Positions 48,249 to 60,300 of a DNA stretch of 64,000 bases are shown piece by piece. A program made the position numbers and the translations under genes. Source of the DNA: Phoronis australis (lineage: Eukaryota; Phoronida; Phoronidae); NCBI GenBank assembly GCA_002633005.1, contig NMRA01000469.1:72720-136719 (forward strand). The letters run 5' to 3'. Under the pieces are notes generated by a model, which ran no database searches, was not told the DNA's origin, and worked only from the letters and a program-made list of their open reading frames with translations. How positions within the stretch are numbered: the stretch's first letter is position 1; every line of letters starts with the position of its first letter.

Positions 48249-48369
48249 GTGTGTATAATGAGTACATACCCCTCCACATCAGCTTTTAAGAGTTTGATGC
48301 AATACAGGTTCAAGAAAGACAACGTAGATAAGCTGAAGTCGGTGTCTGCGACAAAAGATGCAGATAATG
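48249..48369 (+). CDS. SMARCAD1: SMARCAD1 first coding exon with start codon
   Basis: Acceptor tctttcag is followed by nine bases and the ATG at 48258. It encodes 37 residues beginning [20 protein letters not shown], resembling the short N-terminal LDRFRFEKRNK motif of human SMARCAD1, and ends in phase 1 at a GTAACT donor. The acceptor implies a non-coding exon further left, not located. A Penelope-like fragment ends about 30 bp before the ATG. Confidence 0.8.
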
Positions 48370-51300
48370 GTAACTAGCTAGACATGAGATTTGAGATGTA
48401 ATTTTATTTGACAAATGTTACTGGAAATTGTTATACTTACTGAACTTACTTTTCTTACTCCCCTTGTTATGGCTGTTTAAAGACGCCTGGAACGCGATAA
48501 ACAAGCAACTGACTGTGACCGCATGTGTGCATTCATCATAAGCGAGAGGGAGATTAGAAACTCTGTGGTAACCACAGAGTTTTTCCTTCGCGTGTATTTC
48601 AAAAATCGTGAACTTTGTGATTTTTTTCTGGAAATTTCTTCACGGGGAAAAGTGAATTACTCTGTACCAGACGTTGCGAGATGCTTCTTTCATCAAGAAT
48701 TGTTTAACAGATATTTTTGACGAGCCTTCGCATTTCATGCCTCTGTAAGACCTAAAGATTGGTTTTGTAAGTCAAAAAGAATTTCCCATGTGTTCCATTT
48801 TAATAATATTTGTACCATTAGAACACTTGGTAAAAAATAAAACAATGCATTTCTTAATCATTATTTTAATTGAAGATGAAACCAAATGCAATGAAAAAAC
48901 TAGAAAATGTCAAAAATCTGATAAATAACCAATCTTTAGACCTTAAAAAGAGTTATTTTGTTACAAGACAGTAACGCATTAACATGAGTGCTATTCATTG
49001 GCATATAATAGCAAATATTTTAGACAATTGAGAGTTGGACCACCTCTGTCTCTCTTAGACTGCCTTGCTGCTGATGAATGATGAGACTATTTGTAGACAC
49101 TTTTCCGAATGAGGGCACAATCATGTCTTGTTGAGGGTTTACATTCAAAATTTTGTTAAAAGTATTTTAATGGAACTGTGACAGAAAATTTCTTTCATTA
49201 CTTCTGGTATGCTTACTTCCAGTGACGTGCATTCCCCAAACTCCAAGTCCCTGTCAAAGTCCTATTTTCAAAGGAAAAGCCACAAATGTCCACAGAGCAT
49301 CCAGCTCTCCGGTGCAAAAGAAAAAATATTCTCGAGTAATTATTCCAGACTCTGATTCTGATGAATCGGACATTGATACGCAGAGTAAACATTCGTCGCC
49401 GTGGTTGTCTAAACAAGGTGGAGTTATCAACAATGGTCATGTGTCAAGTAGTGTGACAGACATCGATGATTGGTCGAGTCAAGGATCAAGCAGTGCGGGT
49501 CATGTCAGCAGCAGCTACAAGAGCCAGGCAAACCATGACAGCTTCAGCTGTAAGCTGCACCAGTTGCAGAACATCTTCCCTCATAAACCTCGCTATGAGT
49601 TAGAAGCAGCCATTGAAGACACACCCAATTTAGAAGCGGCCATTAATGTGGTGATGGGCATCGAGACTGTCAAGGGTGGGTGGCAGAAATAATTTTTTTC
49701 ATAAAATGGTATATTTATGAACTTTACCTTGTATGCCAAAGTTTTCCATTAAGGCGCATATTTCCTTAAAATTGATACATTTTAAGAAAATGAAAGTGTC
49801 TCTATTTAGGCATTAGATCATACATTTTGCCTGGTGTGTGTTAATCACAGAGTGTTTGAAATGATTATAGAGAGGGTATTAACAATCACTGGAAGAGGTA
49901 ATTTTATTGTTATTACATATAATCCTGGAAGAATGTTTGTGATATTTTGGGTTGCATTGCACATCTAAAAGTTAGATTGTGTTGTGTAAATTAAAGTTAT
50001 TCTTTTAGCTCCCAACAAAAGACAGCGGGGTACGGGTACTTCGGTTGCTGGTCAACCAAAGCGCCGGCGGATCATTGCAAACGATCACATGTCATCTGAC
50101 GAGGACGGTGACGGAGAGGCTCCTGCTGTCTCTGCTGGAGATGTTGAGAAAGTCAGCTTTTTAAAGGAAGCGTATCCTAACTTAGATCATAAGGTATTTT
50201 GGCAATGTGACAAAATGAGATTAACAGAATTTGTGGGTACCTTGGGTTGTCTTCACATTTCATAACGTGATTGCTTTGATAATTGTGAATTTACATGCTT
50301 GCACCAGTTACTCTGACCGTCTTGGTCTTCATAAAAATGGGCCGATGACATGATCAACAGAGTTATAGTAGACATTTTTTGTATGTATTGGTGATTTACG
50401 CAGGAAGAACATTAAGTAGTTTTTTTAGCGAGTTTTACTTTTTATAGCCATTTTACTATTACTATTTAAAATCAGCATAATTATGTTGGCATTCTGTGAT
50501 GCCTGTAATGATTTCAGTTTCATAAATATTGTTTATAAGTGTGTTTTATTTGAAACTGTTTTTTGGAATGGTCCACATCTGATAAAGCATTTTACTGAAA
50601 GGTTTTGACGACAACATTGAAGAAGCACAACTGGTCAATAGAGCGCGCCACTAGTGCGCTAGTGGACACAGATGTTATAGAAATTGAGAGTTCTGATGAA
50701 GAAGGTAATGTTCACAGCTGAAGTACAGTGATGTTCAAAACAATCAATTTCAATGATAGAATCCACCCAGTGCTAGCAAGTAACATAGCTGTTATGCTTT
50801 TTATGTGTCCACGTATTTATATATGGGCGCATTATGCCGTCATTCCGTCCGTCTGGCCGCCGTCTGTCTGGCGTCCTGCATCCGCTGCTCTTTATCCAAA
50901 ACCCTTTGATGTATGTTTATGAAATCTTGAACATCTCTTCCTTTCAAGGATGGAACGCTATGAGCAAACGTTTGCAAAGATCTGACTACCGGTGTGCCCC
51001 CTACTGGCAATTTTAGTTTTTTACGTTTACGTCCGTATCTTCAAAGGTCTTCAACGTATTTTCATAAAATTTTGCATGTAGGCATCTGTTAGTGAGATGA
51101 TGCTATCGTCCCGTTTTCGGATGGATTCGATATAGTTTGCACCACCCAGTGGCCATTTTTACTGTTTTGGAGTCTTTTTTGGTGTCCACCTATCAACCAA
51201 ACCGCTCTGAGGATAATTCTGAAAATTGGCATGTATGAAGAAGAGAACCGTTTGCAGGATCTTTACTAAATTTAGCAAGTGTATTTATATGGTGTTGAGA

Positions 51301-54300
51301 TGGCAATGACTTTCGAATGCATCTGACTACTGGTGTGCCCCCTAGTGGCAATTTTAGTTTTTTTCGTTTACCTCTGTATCTTAAAAAGGTCCTCAGGGCT
51401 GTTCCAGTAAAAATGTATGGGAGGGGGAAGGCACTTTCATTTCTTACCCATCGTCCATTTTTTTCTTTTATTTCTCCAACCCACGACCCATAATTTTTAA
51501 TTATGTTGAAATATAAAATGCGGTTTTTGAGATAATCAACCTGTCTTGTCAAAAACTAAAGTGGCCTATAGGGTGTGCTATGGTAGCTAAATCTGTCCGA
51601 AAATCGACTGGTGCTGGTGCATACCAGCCGTCTATCGCTACGCCAAACGTCATCATGATCTGCTAAGTAGATTCAAAACAATCGACGGGCAAGCAATGAC
51701 TTGAGCAGTCAAAAACTAACGGGAGCAGCCACAGGGTAGTTGAATCCGCCAACATGGGCTTACCACGGTAGCCAATTCCATGCGAACATCGACTGGTGCT
51801 GGCGCATTCCCACCAAGTACCTCTATACCAGATTTCATCATGATCCGCTAAGCGGTTCTTGAGATAATTGATGGACAAGAAATGATAATGGCGGACGGAC
51901 CGATCGGCGGACAGACGAATGGACGGACGGGATGCAGACTATGTGCGAGCATAAAGTTTTGTGGGTGCAGAAAAATTCCCAAGTTAGCCACCATGTGTCT
52001 CTGTCCACCGTGTGTACCATATTGGCCGTAATAACCGCCCATGCCCCTATAAGCGTTATCAGACTTTGCTAAAATAAGCGCCCAGTCCATGAACGTCTAT
52101 GTGCGAAAAATGCCTTACCTACAGTCCTAAAATTCCACAGTAACGTCTTCAATTTATCAATATTATCCGACAGTCCTGAAAAAAAATCATTGTGTGCAGA
52201 ATTTGTAAACCACGAGCCTTGCCGCTATGTCGGTATTTAGCCGTGACTATGCACTTCAAACTTCCGCCATGCCTCAAAACAAACACAAAAGTTCTGCTGA
52301 TGTGAGGACCAATGGTTTGGCCTTTCAGAACAGAAGTAGTGTACTTGTCTATGGGATTGCTTTGTAGATATTTCCCGCTTTCAACAGGAATCCAAATTTC
52401 TTTGTAGGCCTACACGTAAAAACTGCGAATCGAAAAGCTTGGCCAGTGTTAAAAGCACATGGCCAGGAAGCGCGTGCTACATACATGAACCGGTCATCAA
52501 AGACATTAGTCGGGAACTATCCATTCATGAAATGGGTAGCATAGCATTGGCAAGAAATGAATATTGGCACTAATTTCCGACACTTTCTAATACTATATAA
52601 AATGTTTGCGTTATTTTTAAGATGAATTGTTTGATTAACCAGAATTAGTGTTTTTAAGCCAAATATCCAATAAAATGACCTCTGACAGTGAATGCTTGCT
52701 TACACACCCTTACACCGAAAAATAACAGATAGTCACGTATGCCGCATCCAGCCACACGGCGACTAATATGGCCTTACCGAGACAAATGTCGAACGTTTTT
52801 AGCGACATTAGATCGGCAAGTGCTGAACGAAACACGCTTTGGTTTAGGCCTACTGCGTGTGCAAATTTCTTTAGATATAATGCACGTCTAGCTCATTAGA
52901 TTGCGTGGCTCTGGCCAAAAGACGGTATCTGCTCTGGCAAATGAACTTTGGTGACACGCACGCGCTCGCTTACTCACAAACGCAGACAACTTCAAAACAA
53001 ATGTCAAGTGACAACAACATGTGTGTTCGTCCAGACATTTTTCTCATGTTACCGATCATAGATGTAGATGGCACGATGTGCTAGCACAGATTTGTACTTA
53101 AACCTGCAGTGATCCCGACTCTACGGGAACTTAAAAATCTTAGGGACGCTACTTGGACAACGTAAGGAGGATTTCAGGTAACTTGCTTGAGTCCAAACTG
53201 TATTTTTATTCAAGCATTCAAGTCGCCATATGGACGATGGTGAGGCAGGCAGTCAGCGAGTTTTCGCCCTGGGATTTCAGCACAATTTTCTGTAAAATGA
53301 TCGTAACTTAGCAGCAAAGTTTGATAGCAATGCACCACGGTTTTGTAGAAAGTCTTCATAGATTACAGATACGTCACAGAGCGTAAATATGATGAATCTT
53401 AGCTACTGATTTCACCCGTTTAGGAGTCTGGGTTTCAATGGCCTGGGGTTATAATAAGCGCCCCCCCCCCCTGAAACAAATTTTTCAAAGCGCCCTGGCC
53501 GGTTATTACGGCGAATACGGTATCTGCAATTTCAATGGATCTACGAATATCTCACTGTCTCCACCAACGCTTTTAGGCTGCTGCGCCAAGTGAATATTGG
53601 AACTTGACTATCTGACTCCTCACACTTTTATTTAAAAAATCATCAATTTTCTTAGATCTGTTAACACCAGTTTAGTGTTGCTGTAATTTTCACTCTAATA
53701 TTATATGGCTGGACAACATGTGGCTGTAATCAAGTTGCCCATGACTTGAGTAATGGCATAGTGAACATATTGCACTCTGTACACTAGCAGCATGGGCTTG
53801 ATTTTTTTTGATATTTTTGGGTATCTACAAAGTTTTTTTTGCAGAGTTTCGATTTCTTTTGCGATGGTATTAAGATCTGTGTTTGGCTGAAAATACCCAC
53901 CTGTCAACAATTGCAGGACAAAAAAACCAGTCACTTATAATGATTTATTTCTTTCAAGAAGGACATTCCATAATTTAATTTTTTTCAAAAGACAATCACC
54001 CATAAATTTTTGTATCAACTGCTGTCCCCCCTCCCATATGGATTTTCATAAAATTTGGAATATAGGCATCTATTGGTGAGATGAGGGTATCCTGTTTTCG
54101 GAGGGATTCGAGGTATTTCGTGTCATCTAGTGGCCATTTTTTGCTGTTTTTGAGCCTGTTTTTTGGTGTCCACCCCTCTATCAAGTAAATTATTTTCCAG
54201 GATGATTTTGAAAATTGTTGTATATGTTCTTAGTGTGAAAAGGACGGTTGACAATGACGATTTTGATAACTGTGGCACCTCCTAGTGGTAGTTTTGTTTT

Positions 54301-57300
54301 GCGGTCATAGCTGTATCTCCTAAATCCACTGCAGGGTCTTTATTAAATTTAGTAAGTGTATTTATTTTCAGGCGGATCCAACAAATTCTGTTCCCCCTAG
54401 AGGCAATTTCATTTACTTTTCCGTTTTCCTTTGTTTCTCTTTTAGTTCCTTGACAGATTTTTATGAAATTTGGTAAATAGCTTTCCGTTAAAGAAGCGAT
54501 GGCATGTTCTCATTATCGGATGGATTGGACGTTTTTTCGCCATTTAGTGGCCATTTTTGTGATACAAATAAACAACCCTAGAAGCACACTGTTTGCGGTG
54601 CGTTCGTGGGCGCATTTCAATGCTATGCATTGCTCTTGTTGTATTTGTTATGAAAGTAATGATGTTGAACAATGTTGAATGACACTGAAATATTGATTGT
54701 GTTCTTCACACCATGAACATCTCATGAGACTTATAAACAGCCACTGCAAGTTTTGGCTATTTTCCCTTTTATTGCCTTTAAACTACCATGTTGTTGACCA
54801 CTTGTCCTTCCAATCAAAAACTGAGATTCTATCACGGATCTGTTTTGTGAGTGTTCATTTACTACGGTGTGTGGGACAGGTCACTTTCATTCATTCTGAA
54901 TACATTTGGGTTAACGTTCTGTGCGCTTAAATTATCGAGCCTGGAAATAAAGTTGTGGTCACTTAACCAGGAGATGGGTATTTAAGTTGGAAATTTCAAT
55001 AAATTGGGTGTGGTTGCTTACTCAAACATGGGCATTTAACCTGAGCCAGACAGTTGGCAGGGCACCTATGTCTTAAAATTCAATTCCACAAATCCCAAGT
55101 TCACAGTGTTTCTTTTTTGCCACAAGGATAGTTGCCCAACACAAAAGTTAAATCCAACATTGTTTTCATTCAGTGCATATTCATGTGTTATCAAGTTTAA
55201 TATTTTGTAGCTACTACATAACAATAATTTACGTTAAAAAAATATGGCAAGAATTTAATAAACAGCAATTTTTTGACATCATTATTACTTTACTAATATT
55301 TTTGCAGGTTGTATAACTTTCTGTGTTTTGATTTTGTTTCACAGAACTTCCCGATATGAAAACAGCCATGAATGGTGCTTCAATACGATCTTTACAAAAA
55401 GAGCAGAGGAAAAACTTCATAAATCACAAAAAATCCAAAAAATTATGTTCAACAACTGCGGACAATGATTCTTTCCGTGTTCAGTATGGTACGTTTTGCT
55501 TAATAATTTCCTTAGCAGTGTCACGACAGTAATCAGCAGCTGTAAATTCCGGAGAATTCATTTAGGCTGCAAAAGTCGATTCACGCTTTTTACTCTCGTA
55601 AAATCGGTCTCGTAATGCTCCTTACCATAATATGATCCGTTCCATTGTCAACTCGGGTGTTAGTGTTGGCCAACTCCTATAAACTTTCGTCAGTCGCTGA
55701 TGGTTTCGATGTTCTTGGTGGTAGAAATAGTATCCTGTTGCGGTTAGGACTTTTGTGAGACCGATTTTATGAGAGTAAATTGTCTTATTTGATTTGGTCT
55801 TTGGCCAGGTCAGTGGGGTGAAATGCATCTTTAACAGTTGTGTAGTAATTATTGTATTTTGTCGAGTTGTAGTTACTGTATAAACAAAATTATTATTAGT
55901 TATTTTTAATTTCAATGCTTTTAATGTGAAGTTTCACATTGTATGCATTCTTCACACTTCGCAAATCAGACTGAAGGCCTCAAGTTTATTATAAGACATT
56001 TGAAGTCCCTTCATTTCTAGATTTAAATGTTAATGATTTTGTTTTTATCATCTTTAACTTAGTTACCACAGCTTCATAGAGCCTTTAATTTTCTGTTTTG
56101 AACAACGCTTTCATTGTAGTTTCATTTCGCCTCTGGACAAATTCAGAGGTTTGAACTAGAACTGACTGGGTCACTGTAAGATATTTCAATGTGCTTACTT
56201 CAATGCTCTGGGCGTGCTTCAATGGCTTTAATGTTGCAATTTTTGGAAATAACTCTGGCAATTACTAGGTTTCGAAATCTGAAGAAACTAGTAAGAAAGG
56301 TTGCTTGTTCATTTCAGGTACTCAAAATGACTCTTGTGAAGAACTTATAGATGATGATGATGAAGATGCGGGTGAAAGTGATGGAAGTCTGGATGATGTA
56401 AGCATGCTGAGAACTGGTATTTTTATAGCTTCATCTTTTCATCAATAAATAAATTCTTGACAGTGGAAGAATCCCCTTTTTGGATCATGTAGCGAGGAGT
56501 CCTCTGAGCTGTCTCCCGACAAGCAGACATAGTTCTCTTTCTCATTCTATATTCATGTAGCTAGGAGTCTTCTAATTTGCACCTTGAGAAGCAGATGCTC
56601 CTCTCCTACATTCTCTGTATTCTTATATTCAGGAGTCCTCTAATCCGTCTCACGAGAAGCAGACGTCTCTCTTGCACATTCTCTGTATTCTTGTATCCAG
56701 GAGTCCTCTAATACGTCTCATGAGAAGCAGACGTCTCTCTCGTACATTCTCTGTATTCTTGTATTCAGGAGTCCTCTAATCTGTCTCACGAGAAGCAGAT
56801 GCTTCTCTCCTTCTTCAATGATGCTGTCGTCGAAGAACTAATTACGATGCCAGGATGTTCCAAGAAAAAAGCTGAGATTATTGACTCTGTCCGTCCATTT
56901 ACTTCTTGGGATGATATGGTAAGTACAGGAACTGAACATTATAATACATATGCATAATGAATACTGTACTGCTATCTACTCAACTGTTCAGAGTTAAGAT
57001 ATGCAGTACCATCAAACCCTCTAGCTTGGAGCGCCCGCTATCCTCATTCCATCAGGTTACAGCCAAGTGTAAGCCTGTCATGTCATTCTATACTAGTCTG
57101 CTTTGGAGTTAAATTGCTGTTTTGATTTCTGTTCATTATCAGACATTGTCTTAATACTTAACAATTCATAAAACCTTTAAAGCAAAGCATGATTGCGTAA
57201 TTTTAAGATTTTTACAGCTATGATAACTCACCATGGCTGTTAGTCTACTGTATGAAAGACTTGGACAAGAATCAACTGTGTTCTACAATAGCACTTTCCA

Positions 57301-60300
57301 TTTTAAAAAGGGAATTTCCACTCATTCCTTTTTGTGCCTGAAAAGTTGCAGATTTTTTCTGCGCCTGGATTTCCATCATTTTCCATCACAAATTTCTGCG
57401 CTTGATACAACTGAGGACTGAAATGCAATGGAAAATATCAATTTTTAAGCCAAAATGATAGAAGTCCAGGTGCAGGCACAAAAAGGGAATGTGGGAAATT
57501 CCCTTTTTAAAGTGGAAAGTGTTTCAATGCATGCAACAGTGATAAGTTTATTGATAAAGTGCATTTTGAGTCAAAATAGCTGCTGGATTTTGTGGCGGGC
57601 TTCTTTAATTGTTTTGTGATTTAAGAATTAGAATGAGATGTAATCATCACTTATGTTGTCTGAGTGTTAATAAACACTGTAGAATCCTTGCTAGACACAA
57701 TTACTTGCAAATAAAACACTACAGAACTCAAAAGATTTCTGCATAGCTAAACATGAAAACTGACGTCAGCTGTGTGAACATGTATAGCAAGTGTTTTCCT
57801 CACATGATTTTTATCTACCTTATGACATTTTACCATGTGGACAACTATGATACAGTCCCTTGCCTCAGTCTTGTGTCATTGAGCTCATCGTGCAACCATT
57901 CTTTTACTTTCAGTGTGATAAGCTTGCCTCCACTAAGGGCCTCAATATTCAGCTTCTGACTGGTTGTAAGCAGTTGATTTACATCCGTGAAGACATCTGC
58001 AAATTGATGGCTCGATGTGAGAAGATCGCTGATGAGATGGAGGGCATTGTGTCTGACCTCATGGATCAGGTGGATCTGTCAGAGAGTGAAGGTCACATCA
58101 ACAGACAACCTAGACTGTTGAACTCAGAGTAAGGACATGCTTTTGAGTGGAGTGAAGTGCGGTAAAACTTGCAACCATACTGAGGGATTTTTTGCAATTG
58201 AGGAGATATTGAACTATATCTGAAGGGCTGACTGCATGAACTAAGAACAATATTGTCATTATTTTGTCGTGGCACTGTGTGCATATTCAGAGATCTGGCA
58301 AACTTAACCTGTAGTTTCACTATATTAAGGTTGCTCTTGAAACATTTTTTGTCTTTCCTTACCCTAGCATCACTCCTGAGTTGGTTAAGTCGGTAGTTAA
58401 AATCTTATTCTGTCCTCTTTTCATGAGATTTCACTCATTTTTGTTACAAAAATCTTTTGCAAAAATGCAAATTAAATGTTTTTAGTAGTGCATATATTTT
58501 AAGGTTATTCACAGGATATGAAACACGTTTAAATAATTTAAATTTATGCCTCGCAAATTTGTACACACCTATCATTGGTTGACTGGGTTCAAAGATACTT
58601 GTTCTGTAGCTTCTTAACCACAGCCCTATATTTTTTATTTTTGATATAGTGGAATGTTTAAAATAATCATAAATTTATTGGGGTGCATCAAGAAAATGGC
58701 CGCCACAATTTAATGGCATTGAACTTTGTCTTTTATTCACCAAAAAATTTGTAGTCACATATAGTCTGCATACCATCCATCTATTGTTACCTTAAAGTTT
58801 GTTCATTGATTATCTCAAAAGCCGCTTAATGACAGTTTATAAAGTTTGGTAGAGAAGTATTGTGCTGTTGTGCCGGCAATAAGGATTTTTTGAATTGATT
58901 TGACAACTGGCCATTCCTGTTGGCAATTTTTTAACCATATATTAATAAAGCATAAAAATATTTCCAGGTGATCAGTGCAATGGTCCCACATGCGAGGCCT
59001 GCGCACATCTGGTACAACGTGTATCAGACCGCCTGCAATTATTTTTATATTATGTTGGCAATTTTGGGTTTTGTTAAGAAATTCCAATCTTTATCAATTC
59101 TTGATGAAACGATTTGATAAATTTTTCTTAAGCTTGACGCAGACAAGTGAAGGAGATTCTGCTGAATCTCACTTTTGGTATTTGGGCTAATGCGGTTGTG
59201 GCGAGTATAACACATATGAGCGTGAGATAACACGTAACCCTTTAAGAATGGATTTGACTTTAGTTTGAGACTGAGTTGAGATTTGATCTCTGACTATTTA
59301 TGACAAGAATGCTTAGAGTGTGGATATTGGGTAACCATGTAGGGAGAAGTAGAACAAGTGCTTTGAGTGTTGCTGTAAGCTACTGGTATTATATTTTAGT
59401 TTGCAGCTGAAGCCATATCAAATGGTGGGCCTGAACTGGCTAATGCTGATCCATCGACAAGAATTGAATGGAATACTGGCAGATGAAATGGTATGATATT
59501 GTGCCTAGTGTATATGTCACTTGTCATTATTCATACATTATGCTGCTGCAATCGCTTTGTTTAAATTTTTGAAAAAGTCCCATTTTAGCCACTCCATTGA
59601 CTTCCTGTCAAAAGTAGCCAGACTGCCCTCATACATGCAAATTCTGATAAATTCTAATAGTAAGATGTGACAGTAAAGTAGGAATGAATGTTGATCAAGT
59701 AAGTTTGCAGTATCTATCATGGGAACGTTAGTGCAAGACTCTTCTTTTGTTTTGGTATGCTGTGAGTATTACGTGATTTAATTTTTTCCTTCAATCTCGT
59801 TGGTTCACATGTTCAAGCACCTTTTGTTATCTGGTTTGGCACACAGCTATGACTAATTAGTGACCAACTGGTCATCTGTTCTCGTTGTTATTCACTTACC
59901 TTTAATTGACCTCCTACAGGGTCTAGGTAAGACTGTGCAGGCTATTGCATTCCTGACATATCTTCTTGAGAATGGTGACAAGGGACCACATGTGATCATA
60001 GTGCCGTCATCAACATTAGGTAGGATTTTGTCTACAGCAACATGGATTGCGTGCAGCTATGTATCTTTGAAGTTAAGCCACACCAACACTGATGTCTCTT
60101 GACATGAAGGATGTTCTAGGTACAGATAATCTGTTGATAGAAGCTATAATGAGTACCAAGGTCAGGTTCATCAGATGTCATACTTCATCCCTTATTGGTG
60201 AAAAGCATCTTCATGGACTATTTCACGTTCCATTAAATAACTTCAATTTCCCATTTTCAATCCACAAAAGCATATATTTTCTGTATCCGTTGCCGCTGTG

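Noticed and set aside
49213-49440. 75-residue minus-strand open frame
   Set aside because: It is the antisense shadow of the SMARCAD1 exon encoding the acidic linker and CUE1.
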